A stretch of 35,069 nucleotides of DNA from Geitlerinema sp. PCC 9228 (GTDB lineage Bacteria > Cyanobacteriota > Cyanobacteriia > Cyanobacteriales > PCC-9228), in assembly GCF_001870905.1 (NCBI RefSeq), contig NZ_LNDC01000034.1, forward strand, positions 1-35,069, given 5' to 3'. The position numbers and the translations under genes are program-made. Position 1 is the stretch's first letter, and each line of letters begins with the position of its first letter. This document shows positions 8,814 through 15,523 of this stretch, in pieces. Under the pieces are notes generated by a model. The model did no database searches. It saw only the letters and a list, made by a program, of their open reading frames with translations, and was not told the DNA's origin.

Positions 8814-9263
8814 AGGGGAATTTTGTGACTTTCGGCATTTGGGTAGAAAAGGAGGAAGAAGGATACGACTTTTGAAAAACAAGAATTTTTTGAGATCTTT
8901 TTTATTATCTTCGCAGAGGCGCTTCGCACAGAATCCCTACAGAAATATCCCAATTGTTTATTGCAGATTGTTAAGGAAATGGTAGGATATATTTGTCACC
9001 TAGTCATACGAAATCCGATGTACATACACCCACAAAAATGCAGGAATAGTGCCCCCCTGCCTCCCCCTACAGAAAGATTGTGGTTTCTCTATGTTGGATT
9101 TGGTATTAATACCTTCGTATCTACAGGGATATGGCTGTTTGTATGACAAAATATTGCGATTTAAATAAGAAAATTTTTCTCGTGCTAAAATCAAAATATA
9201 TCTTGTTGGCAGATAGGGATAAATAAGCGATAAAAAACAAAACTTTCCTAAGGAGTTCGGTCA
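8814..9263. other. Intergenic region with degenerate repeat copy
   Basis: These 450 bp have no credible gene. They hold repeat copy D (8864-8984), a perfect 12-bp palindrome GGTATTAATACC at 9102-9113 and the AAGGAG ribosome site of the next gene at about 9251-9256. The remainder is AT-rich and probably carries the promoter of the 9264 gene. Confidence 0.6.
8864..8984. repeat. MITE-like repeat, copy D (diverged left end)
   Basis: This 121-bp copy begins TACGACTTTTGAAAAACAA, which matches the left end of copy B at most positions, and ends with an intact AAGGAAATGGTA. The central palindrome has decayed (GGCGCTTCGC, then CCCTACA). Length and register match the other three copies, so it is an old full-length insertion. 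It lies about 50 bp after the DUF928-like gene. Confidence 0.6.
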
Positions 9264-10004
9264 ATGAAAAAGAACTTTTTGACGACTGGGGTTTCTGCTG
9301 CCTTGGCAACGGCTGTGTTGGCTTATCCCGCGATCGCAGTTAATTGGATAAACATGGGTCGTGCTTCTAGCGGAGAATCTATTTTTGTAGACAGCGATAG
9401 CATCCGCAGCCAGCCAGGGGGCATTGATTTTCGCTACCGCATTGGCAACGAAACCATCGACGCCACTGCCTACTGTGAGGGGAATAAATGGTATGCTGAC
9501 GGATATGGTTGGTACTCACCGCAAAGCCAAGCCACCCAAGATATGTTTAACTACGTTTGCAACGCTCGTAGAAATAGTTCGGGGCAGACTTGGCTGAATA
9601 TGGGAAGCGCTTCCACAGGGGAAACTATTTGGGTAAATTGGTACAGTATGGTGATGACCGACCGAGGCGTTGATTTTCAGTACCGAATTGGTAGCGAATC
9701 GATCGCGGCTACGGCGGATTGTTCGCGCAATCGCTGGTATGCGGAAGGATTTGGCTGGTATTCTCCCCAAAGTCGAGCCACCCAAGGAATGATTGATTTT
9801 GTTTGCCATGCTAGCGCCAATCCGCAGCAGAGAACAGCTGTGGTTTTTGACCCACCATCCAACGTTCGAGCTTACCCAAATGGCGATATTATCTGTTCGG
9901 TTCGCCAGCAAAATACCATTAATTTATACGGCAACGATGGTGAGTGGTACTATACCGATGCTTGCGGTTCCATAGGGATGATTCACCAAAGTCAAATTCG
10001 CTAA
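9264..10004 (+). CDS. Secreted protein with two tandem Cys-paired domains and SH3-like tail
   Basis: This 246-residue exported protein has a clear signal peptide (1-25, cleavage after AIA). Residues 28-99 and 110-181 are two copies of one domain, each running from a W-(I/L)-N-M-G start through SGES or TGET, FRYRIG or FQYRIG and GWYSPQS to a final Cys. Each copy has a Cys pair (71/99 and 153/181), a likely disulfide. Residues about 195-246 (SNVRAYPNGDI, C211 and C234) resemble a bacterial SH3 domain. The repeated unit recalls surface-adhesin-E-like domains, a loose resemblance. An AAGGAG ribosome site precedes the ATG. It is probably a periplasmic or cell-surface protein whose specific role is unknown. 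Confidence 0.75.
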   Translation: MKKNFLTTGVSAALATAVLAYPAIAVNWINMGRASSGESIFVDSDSIRSQPGGIDFRYRIGNETIDATAYCEGNKWYADGYGWYSPQSQATQDMFNYVCNARRNSSGQTWLNMGSASTGETIWVNWYSMVMTDRGVDFQYRIGSESIAATADCSRNRWYAEGFGWYSPQSRATQGMIDFVCHASANPQQRTAVVFDPPSNVRAYPNGDIICSVRQQNTINLYGNDGEWYYTDACGSIGMIHQSQIR

Positions 10005-10259
10005 ATTTTCCACACGCGATCGCATAAGCTTGAGGGCAGCCAACCAACTCGGAGAATCTCCAAATCCGTATTTTCCCGATAGGTAGAAAACCGATCTCCG
10101 AGAAAACGCAAGTAGGCGGCGATCGCAAATGGCAGTTTGATAGGAATGTGTCCGTTTTGTCAGTACAATGTATTGGCAAAAAACCGAAAAACTATCTAGA
10201 TTGTCAAGCCTTGTAACTCAGTTATCATACCCCATTAGAAGCATTGGCAAGGGTTGGTT

Positions 10260-10499
10260 ATGAGCGAAGCCAAGCAAAACCAATCTTCTGGGGTTCGTGT
10301 GTTCATGACAGTTCCCGAACATCGAGAATGGTACTGCCAAGGCGGTCGTCGCATTAAAGATATTCTGGAAGAGTTGCAGCTAAATCCAGAAGCAGTCATC
10401 GCCATTTGTGGGGATACCTTACTGACGCCTGACGAAGTGGTTCGCGATGGTACCGAGTTAGAAGTTCGTTCGGCGATTTCAGGAGGAAATGCCTTATGA
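10260..10499 (+). CDS. MoaD/ThiS/TtuB-like sulfur carrier
   Basis: This is a 79-residue ubiquitin-fold sulfur carrier. The family pattern is visible: a beta strand (VRVFMTVPEH), the helix RIKDILEELQLNPEAV, GDTLLTPDEVVRDGTELEV and a C-terminal Gly-Gly (75-76). Unlike standard carriers the Gly-Gly is not terminal: Asn-Ala-Leu follows. Its stop codon overlaps the start of the tRNA thiolase gene (ATGA), so it is most likely the TtuB-type donor for that enzyme. The ATG at 10260 has AAGGG six bases upstream; a TTG six bases earlier is a less likely start. Carriers of this fold need activation at a terminal Gly-Gly, so tail removal may be required (inference). Confidence 0.8.
   Translation: MSEAKQNQSSGVRVFMTVPEHREWYCQGGRRIKDILEELQLNPEAVIAICGDTLLTPDEVVRDGTELEVRSAISGGNAL
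10481..10486 (+). promoter_or_regulatory. Ribosome-binding site of ttuA inside the Gly-Gly codons
   Basis: The bases AGGAGG make an ideal Shine-Dalgarno sequence 9 bases before the ttuA ATG. They overlap the GGA GGA codons for Gly75-Gly76 of the sulfur carrier. The three-residue tail of the carrier is the spacer between this site and the overlapping ATGA. Confidence 0.7.
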
Positions 10500-11446
10500 A
10501 ATGCAAAAAGTGCCGGCAAAAAGCGGTTATCGAACTCAAACGCCACAACAGCGCTTTCTGCCGTGAGCATTTCTTGGAATATTTCCAAAATCAAGTCAAG
10601 CGTACCATTAAAAAATTTAGCATGTTCCGCCACCGCGATCGCGTTTTGGTCGCTATTTCTGGAGGCAAAGACAGCCTCGCCTTGTGGGATGTACTTTTGC
10701 AACTAGGTTACCAAGCGGATGGTTTATACATAGATTTGGGAATTGGTGAATACTCGCAAACCTCAGGTGAAAAAGCGCAAAAATTTGCCGCACAACGCAA
10801 CGCCCAACTGCGCTACGTATCTTTAGCGGATAAATACGGTTTTGATATTCCCGATGCTACCCAGTATACCAACCGACCGGCCTGTTCTGCTTGTGGGTTG
10901 AGCAAGCGATACCTGTTCAATCGCGAGGCCTTTGATGGCGGTTACCATGCGATCGCGACTGGGCACAATTTAGACGACGAAGCGGCTACCCTGTTGGGCA
11001 ATGTATTGGGTTGGAATACGGAAGCCCTAGCCCGGCAATCGCCAGTTCTCGAAGGTAGCAAAAAAGGATTTGCCCGCAAGGTAAAACCGTTAATTCGGCT
11101 TTCGGAACGGGAAACCGCCGCCTACTGCGTACTTACTGGCATTGACTATATTGTCGAGGAATGTCCCAATGCGCTGGGGGCACGTTCCCATTTTTACAAA
11201 GAACTGCTCAACAATCTAGAAACAGAATCCCCTGGCATGAAACAGAAATTCCTCATGGAATATTTGGAACGTGGCAGCCACTACTTTACCCGCGACGATG
11301 CCACCGAACTGAATACCTGTCAAAGTTGCGGACATCCCACCAGTGGTGATATTTGTGCTTTCTGCCGCATGACCGCACAGCTGCTATCGAAAAAATTGCA
11401 CGACGATCCCATTGACGCTCTCTTTTCGTTACCTACTTACTTTTAA
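10496..11446 (+). CDS. ttuA: tRNA 2-thiouridine synthetase TtuA family
   Basis: This is a 316-residue tRNA thiolase of the TtuA/TtcA/NcsA family, which adenylates a uridine and replaces its 2-oxygen with sulfur using a [4Fe-4S] cluster. The N-terminal zinc ribbon (CKKC, then CREH), the PP-loop SGGKDS at 55-60, cluster cysteines Cys130 and Cys133 (CSAC) with Cys223 (EECPNA), and a C-terminal zinc ribbon (CQSC, then CAFC) are all present. The two zinc ribbons, the family length and the adjacent ubiquitin-like carrier favour TtuA (2-thio-ribothymidine at tRNA position 54) over TtcA. The ATG overlaps the carrier gene stop and uses the AGGAGG site within it. The exact tRNA position modified is inferred from the family. 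Confidence 0.85.
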   Translation: MKCKKCRQKAVIELKRHNSAFCREHFLEYFQNQVKRTIKKFSMFRHRDRVLVAISGGKDSLALWDVLLQLGYQADGLYIDLGIGEYSQTSGEKAQKFAAQRNAQLRYVSLADKYGFDIPDATQYTNRPACSACGLSKRYLFNREAFDGGYHAIATGHNLDDEAATLLGNVLGWNTEALARQSPVLEGSKKGFARKVKPLIRLSERETAAYCVLTGIDYIVEECPNALGARSHFYKELLNNLETESPGMKQKFLMEYLERGSHYFTRDDATELNTCQSCGHPTSGDICAFCRMTAQLLSKKLHDDPIDALFSLPTYF

Positions 11447-12054
11447 ATGCTTACGGGCATATCGACTTCTAGCCTTTCGACCGTTCTGGGATTGAGGTTC
11501 TCCTGGGCGAAACTTCTTCTACTTGTTACGGTTGAGTGGATGGAGTTACTTTTCGCTTCGTTTTTCAAAGAATGCGAACTCGTTTAATTGGTGCGGGAAA
11601 AAAGGAATTCAAATCCCTTGAAACAATTAATTTGAGTTTCCCGATTCTCTTTTTATCAGTGAAGTCGTATACTTTTTGCACTTAGAAGGATTCTAATCTG
11701 ATGTTTTATATTCCACCGAATGAGTCGTTTTAGAAAACTTGGGATAACCTTTCTTCCCTTGAATACCAAATCTGACATGGAAGAACCACAATTTTTTTGT
11801 CGGGGCAACTCCCGCTGTGGGTCCCTTTTGTAGGGGTAGGTAGGGGGCGCTACCCCTACATTAGCGATCGGATTTCATTTTCCCAAAATCACGCTAAAAG
11901 GGAGAATTTAGAATTTTATATCAGACAGGATTTCCAGAAAACCCTCCCAGGCTAGCACGACAATGCTGGCAAAACGACATACTTGCGCTTTGCTAGCATT
12001 TGAAAAATCATGCTATACATGAAAATATCGATATATGTTCAATTTTGACTTCTT
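11447..12054. other. Long intergenic region, no gene recognised
   Basis: About 600 bp without a convincing coding frame, tRNA or known RNA. It contains a perfect 10-bp hairpin (11829-11860), an imperfect inverted repeat near 11605-11642 and a GCTAGCA pair (about 11951 and 11992). The AT-rich 3' part presumably carries the promoter for the 12055 gene. Confidence 0.5.
11829..11860. repeat. GC-rich perfect hairpin
   Basis: TGTAGGGGTA and TACCCCTACA form a 10-bp perfect stem around a 12-base loop (GGTAGGGGGCGC). The GTAGGGG and CCCCTAC core resembles the central stem of the 120-bp repeats, but no terminal TACCATTT ends are found nearby. It may be a relic or a separate short palindrome family. 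Confidence 0.5.
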
Positions 12055-12882
12055 ATGAACAGCGAACCGATTATCCGATTTTCTGCCTTCTTTGGGGTTT
12101 TGCTGGCGATGGCACTTTGGGAAGCGATCGCCCCTTGCCGGCAACTATCGGTTTCCAAGCCAGTGCGATGGTTGAGCAATCTGGGCATTGTCGTTCTCAA
12201 TACTGCGATTTTGCGGTTGGTGTTTCCCATGGCAGCGGTCGGCGTAGCCGCGATCGCAACCGAACGCAGTTGGGGATTGTTGAACGTCGCGAATATCCCC
12301 TACTGGCAAGCTGTCGTTCTTTCCGTTATTGTCCTAGATGGCGTCATTTACCTGCAACATGTAATGTTCCATGCCCTGCCCACGCTGTGGCGGCTGCACA
12401 AAGTCCATCACGCAGATATTGACTTTGATGTTACTACGGGGTTGCGATTTCATCCGTTAGAAATTCTTTTGTCTATGGGCATCAAAATGGCAGCCATTCT
12501 GTTGTTGGGGGCACCTGTGTTGGGGGTTTTGATTTTTGAAGTTCTGCTCAATGCCACTGCCATGTTCAATCACGGTAATGTGACATTGCCCCAACAACTC
12601 GATCGCGTTTTGCGGTTGTTTGTGGTGACGCCAGATATGCACAGAGTCCACCATTCAGTGGTTCCGCAGGAAACCAACAGCAATTTTGGCTTCAATCTTC
12701 CCTGGTGGGATTATTTGTTTGGGACCTATCGCGATCGCCCTGCCGCCAGCCAGCAAACCATGACCATCGGACTTTCGGAGTATCAAAGGAATTTGCGCGT
12801 GGAACAGTTGCACTGGATGCTTTTGCTGCCATTTCTCGGTACGCCCAGCCGTTATGCCATCAACCGCGACGAAACGACATAG
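12055..12882 (+). CDS. Sterol desaturase / fatty acid hydroxylase family protein
   Basis: This 275-residue integral membrane di-iron oxygenase has hydrophobic helices in the first 100 residues and again near 135-165. The histidine clusters of the superfamily are present: HVMFH (His102, His106), HKVHH (His115, His118, His119), an isolated His173 in FNHGN, and HRVHH (His196, His199, His200). Such enzymes hydroxylate or desaturate C-H bonds of lipids, sterols or carotenoids; the substrate cannot be read here. The length is typical of the bacterial family. The last 23 bp overlap the 3' end of the convergent HD-domain gene, which is unusual and implies head-on transcription. Confidence 0.85.
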   Translation: MNSEPIIRFSAFFGVLLAMALWEAIAPCRQLSVSKPVRWLSNLGIVVLNTAILRLVFPMAAVGVAAIATERSWGLLNVANIPYWQAVVLSVIVLDGVIYLQHVMFHALPTLWRLHKVHHADIDFDVTTGLRFHPLEILLSMGIKMAAILLLGAPVLGVLIFEVLLNATAMFNHGNVTLPQQLDRVLRLFVVTPDMHRVHHSVVPQETNSNFGFNLPWWDYLFGTYRDRPAASQQTMTIGLSEYQRNLRVEQLHWMLLLPFLGTPSRYAINRDETT

Positions 12883-13432
12883 TTGGTGGCAGCATGGCTT
12901 GTTCCAAGTAAGGAATAAAATGTTCTAAATGGGGCGTTTTTCTTCCAGGAACTTTCGCTCGTTCGTCCCATCGGCGCAGCTTTACGGCGGTTTTGGCGTA
13001 GGGCTGCTGTTGGAATTGCTGCACTTGTTCGAGGGAGAAAGTATCCCCTTGTAGCTTTAAGCTTTTTTGGGAAGCGGCGGATAGTTCCTGCCAGTATTGG
13101 GGTTCTGTGGCACAAAGATAGCGTTTGGCTTCTACATGCAGGCGAATGGGTTCGGTAACCGCAGGGGGAAATATCGATCGCAGCATGCCCAAGCAGCAAT
13201 ATTCGTGGCGATCGTCAATACCGCGATCGCTACTATCTTTTCCCAAATTGTGCATCAGGTGTCCCAAATCATGCAGCAAAGCAGCAGTTAGCAACTCTGG
13301 TGGTGCTTGGTTGGTTTCGGCTAAGGTGGCGCATTGCAAGGCATGTTCCAGTTGGCTGACGGCTTCGTTGCCGTATGGCTGGCTGCCTTTGGTTTGCAGC
13401 AGGTGAATAATTTTCGCGATCGCTGGGTTCAT
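12860..13432 (-). CDS. PhnZ-like HD-domain oxygenase
   Basis: This 190-residue HD-domain protein resembles the di-iron oxygenases of phosphonate catabolism (PhnZ, TmpB) more than phosphohydrolases. The HD ligands are His30, His54-Asp55, His58, His76, His99 and Asp156. The lid pair YxxE (Tyr20, Glu23) sits four residues before the Tyr24/Glu27 numbering I recall for PhnZ, the same offset as the metal ligands. The chosen ATG has GGAAGG upstream; the open frame extends further upstream but shows no family sequence. No other phosphonate genes (phnY, phnW, phnX, phnCDE) lie nearby, so the substrate may be a phosphonate or another small polyol-like molecule. Its 3' end overlaps the convergent hydroxylase gene. 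Confidence 0.75.
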   Translation of the reverse strand: MNPAIAKIIHLLQTKGSQPYGNEAVSQLEHALQCATLAETNQAPPELLTAALLHDLGHLMHNLGKDSSDRGIDDRHEYCCLGMLRSIFPPAVTEPIRLHVEAKRYLCATEPQYWQELSAASQKSLKLQGDTFSLEQVQQFQQQPYAKTAVKLRRWDERAKVPGRKTPHLEHFIPYLEQAMLPPTMSFRRG

Positions 13433-13580
13433 TGGCCATCCTTCCTGATTGCTAGAGGCTTTCGCAAACAACTCCGATCGTAGCAGCATGGGTGATGGGG
13501 GCCGCAAAAAAACCCGCCAGGGGCAAACCAAGGCGAGTGGGAAGCAAATTTGAGCGGGTGTCAAGGTGTCTGTCGTTGGG

Positions 13581-14120
13581 TTAGCTGCGAACTACTAGAG
13601 TGTCGCTAGCCAAGAAGTGCTCGATGTGGTAGGCGCGTTCTTCGGTTTTTAGTAGGATTTCTTCGTATAGGTAACGGGTACCGCGATCGCCGAGACTTTC
13701 CGCTTGGGCAGCTTGCCGGCGTAGTTGGGTAATAATTGCCTGTTCGGCTTTTAAATCGTGCTCTAGCATGGCACGGGCATTGTAAGCCCCATCAGTTTCG
13801 GTTTCAAAGCAGCACAGTTCCTGTAACTTGGAGAAGCTTGCCGCCGGAACGCCGCCCAAACCGTTCAAGCGTTCGCCAATTTCGTGAACGTGTTCAGAGG
13901 CTTCGCCATAGCTTTCTTGAAAGAACTGATGGATGGGATAAAATTCAGCCCCTTCTACGACAAAATGATGCTTTTGATACTGCAAGTATAGGGCTTGGAA
14001 GCTGGCGAGCATGACGTTCAAGCCTTCGCAAACTGGCTGGGTAACGGAAGTGTCTAGCAGTACCGGATTTTCTTTGACCTGGTCGAAAGCTTGTAGGGGG
14101 GTGTGCTGGGTCGTCGTCAT
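13581..14120 (-). CDS. Dps-family mini-ferritin with His-type ferroxidase centre
   Basis: This 179-residue Dps protein oxidises ferrous iron at subunit interfaces and stores it in a 12-mer, protecting against peroxide. The four-helix pattern is clear: HHFVVEG (His51), YPIHQFF (His64), then [10 protein letters not shown]. At the position of the usual ferroxidase Asp there is His79, with Glu83 retained. A His-type centre of this sort was described for Nostoc punctiforme Dps4. The ATG at 14120 follows AGGAGAAG; the frame extends 12 codons upstream without a better site. It is separated by about 150 bp from the HD oxygenase gene downstream on the same strand. Confidence 0.87.
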   Translation of the reverse strand: MTTTQHTPLQAFDQVKENPVLLDTSVTQPVCEGLNVMLASFQALYLQYQKHHFVVEGAEFYPIHQFFQESYGEASEHVHEIGERLNGLGGVPAASFSKLQELCCFETETDGAYNARAMLEHDLKAEQAIITQLRRQAAQAESLGDRGTRYLYEEILLKTEERAYHIEHFLASDTLVVRS

Positions 14121-14476
14121 AGGTTCGACTTCTCCTCGTTTTGGTTCAGTCCGCAACTGAAATTTCTTAAGGGTCTTTATGGAATTTTACAAACTTACCC
14201 CAGACAACGCTACCGGCAATCCCCCCATAGACTCCCCCAACTTCAGTACCCAAAATTTTAAGAAATTTTCACATCTTCGGGGTTGTAAATGAAAACTTTT
14301 TTCATCTATTATCGAAAATACCAGCTAAAAAACCAAGGAAATAGCGGGATTGATAATCTGCTAGTGCGGCTCTTTCTCGGTCAACACTCGGCTATGGGAT
14401 CGAGGGATGGCCGTTTTCTTATCCCTTTTTAAGTGCAAATTTTTTGCAAAAACACTGAAGCGAGCGAGGCCGTTCC
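14121..14476. other. Divergent intergenic region between dps and 14477 gene
   Basis: About 356 bp with no gene. It must hold promoters for both flanking genes. An 11-bp exact inverted repeat, AAATTTCTTAA (14160-14170) and TTAAGAAATTT (14258-14268), with arms 87 bp apart, lies 40-150 bp upstream of the dps start and could be paired operator half-sites. Confidence 0.5.
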
Positions 14477-14731
14477 ATGGAAGCACCAAAAACCGTTGAA
14501 GACACTGTGGAAATAGAGCAGATTGATTGGGCCCAAAGATGGCAGGCATATCGGCGGCTGCAAGAACTTGCCATTCCCTGCTGGTGTGCCACCAACCAAC
14601 CTTTACGGGTGCGTCTATCGAGCTTTCACGCCATGATTCAACTCGATAGCGTACTGCGACAGCTGACCTACGACCGCCGAGAACTGGCAACTTGGCTGGA
14701 AGACTGCTGGAAACTCGATTCCAACCGATAA
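14477..14731 (+). CDS. Small conserved hypothetical protein
   Basis: This 84-residue acidic, Trp-rich cytoplasmic protein has no signal peptide. It reads as alpha-helical: a disordered acidic start (about 1-15), then WAQRWQAYRRLQELAIPCWC and the Arg-rich LRQLTYDRRELATWLEDCWK. I do not recognise a named family, though proteins of this type recur in cyanobacteria. A GAGG site is 8 bases before the ATG. The same-strand [2Fe-2S] gene starts 30 bp after its stop, which suggests an operon. Confidence 0.6.
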   Translation: MEAPKTVEDTVEIEQIDWAQRWQAYRRLQELAIPCWCATNQPLRVRLSSFHAMIQLDSVLRQLTYDRRELATWLEDCWKLDSNR

Positions 14732-14761
14732 TCCGACCGATAACGATCTTAGGAAAATACC

Positions 14762-15436
14762 ATGGGTAAAAGTAAAAAGCAAGTATCTCCGTTTCAATTA
14801 GAAGGGCAATTTCTAGGATTTGTGTACAAAAATGGCAAACCCAAGAAATCGTTTCGACTGTCTACCCAGGCAGGGGAATATGACCTGAAACTTCAGCTTC
14901 CCAAATCCAGCCGCTATTTGCTGCAGCAAAGACTACAACCAGGAATTTGGGTGCAAGTGCAGGGGGAAGAGGTGCTACACCTGAAAAAGAACGAACGCAA
15001 ACGCAAGGTCTACCACATCGTTCCCGTTGGTGCAGCGGTTGAAGGGGAAACAGCTACCCCTGCAGCTAGCGAAACGGCTAAAGCGACAAAAGAAACATCC
15101 TACTGGCAGGTTGACAACCCCCCATCAGTGGCTCGCAATACCACAACCAGCCAGCCGCAAGGCAAGATTTTGCTGTGTAGAAAGTCAAGCTGCCGCAAAC
15201 GGGGGGCTGATTGCATTCATAAGGCACTTGCCGAGGCAGTTAGCGATCGCGGTTTGCAGGGAAAAATTGCTATCCAACCCACCGGCTGTATGAAAAAATG
15301 TAAAGCCGGTCCCAATCTTCTGGTGATGCCAGATAAGACACGCTACAAAAGCATTCAACCGGAAGAAATTCCCCAGCTGTTGGAACAGCATTTTCAACCA
15401 TCTACGGTTAAGCAACCAGATGCGATCGCGCAATAA
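14762..15436 (+). CDS. Thioredoxin-like [2Fe-2S] ferredoxin domain protein
   Basis: This is a 224-residue protein with two parts. Residues about 10-90 form a basic beta domain (FLGFVYKNGKPKKSFRL, then LKLQLPKSS), a small RNA/DNA-binding-like or adaptor fold. A variable linker (about 90-130) follows. Residues 135-215 are a thioredoxin-fold [2Fe-2S] domain with likely ligands Cys139 and Cys144 (CRKSSC), Cys176 and Cys180 (GCMKKC), then KAGPNLLVMPD. This is the NuoE-like single-domain ferredoxin type common in cyanobacteria, with an extra Cys151. AGGAAA precedes the ATG. Electron-transfer partners are not indicated by the context. Confidence 0.85.
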   Translation: MGKSKKQVSPFQLEGQFLGFVYKNGKPKKSFRLSTQAGEYDLKLQLPKSSRYLLQQRLQPGIWVQVQGEEVLHLKKNERKRKVYHIVPVGAAVEGETATPAASETAKATKETSYWQVDNPPSVARNTTTSQPQGKILLCRKSSCRKRGADCIHKALAEAVSDRGLQGKIAIQPTGCMKKCKAGPNLLVMPDKTRYKSIQPEEIPQLLEQHFQPSTVKQPDAIAQ

Positions 15437-15446
15437 AAAGAGGGGG

Positions 15447-15490
15447 AACAGGGGAAAGATCGAGCGATCGTCCCTTCTATGTCCCCTGTT
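15447..15490. terminator. Candidate terminator between convergent genes
   Basis: AACAGGGGA and TCCCCTGTT form a 9-bp perfect stem with a 26-base loop that contains its own CGATCG palindrome. On the plus strand it is followed by TTCC, and on the minus strand by CCCCCTCTTTTTATTG. It sits between the stops of the [2Fe-2S] gene and the first porin and may serve both, better for the minus-strand transcript. Confidence 0.55.
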
Positions 15491-15523
15491 TTCCGCTTAT
15501 CTAGTGCCTTGGGAAACCAGGAT

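Noticed and set aside
11600-11645. tRNA-like T-arm (AATTCAAATCCC).
   Set aside because: No acceptor stem, anticodon arm or D-loop in register.
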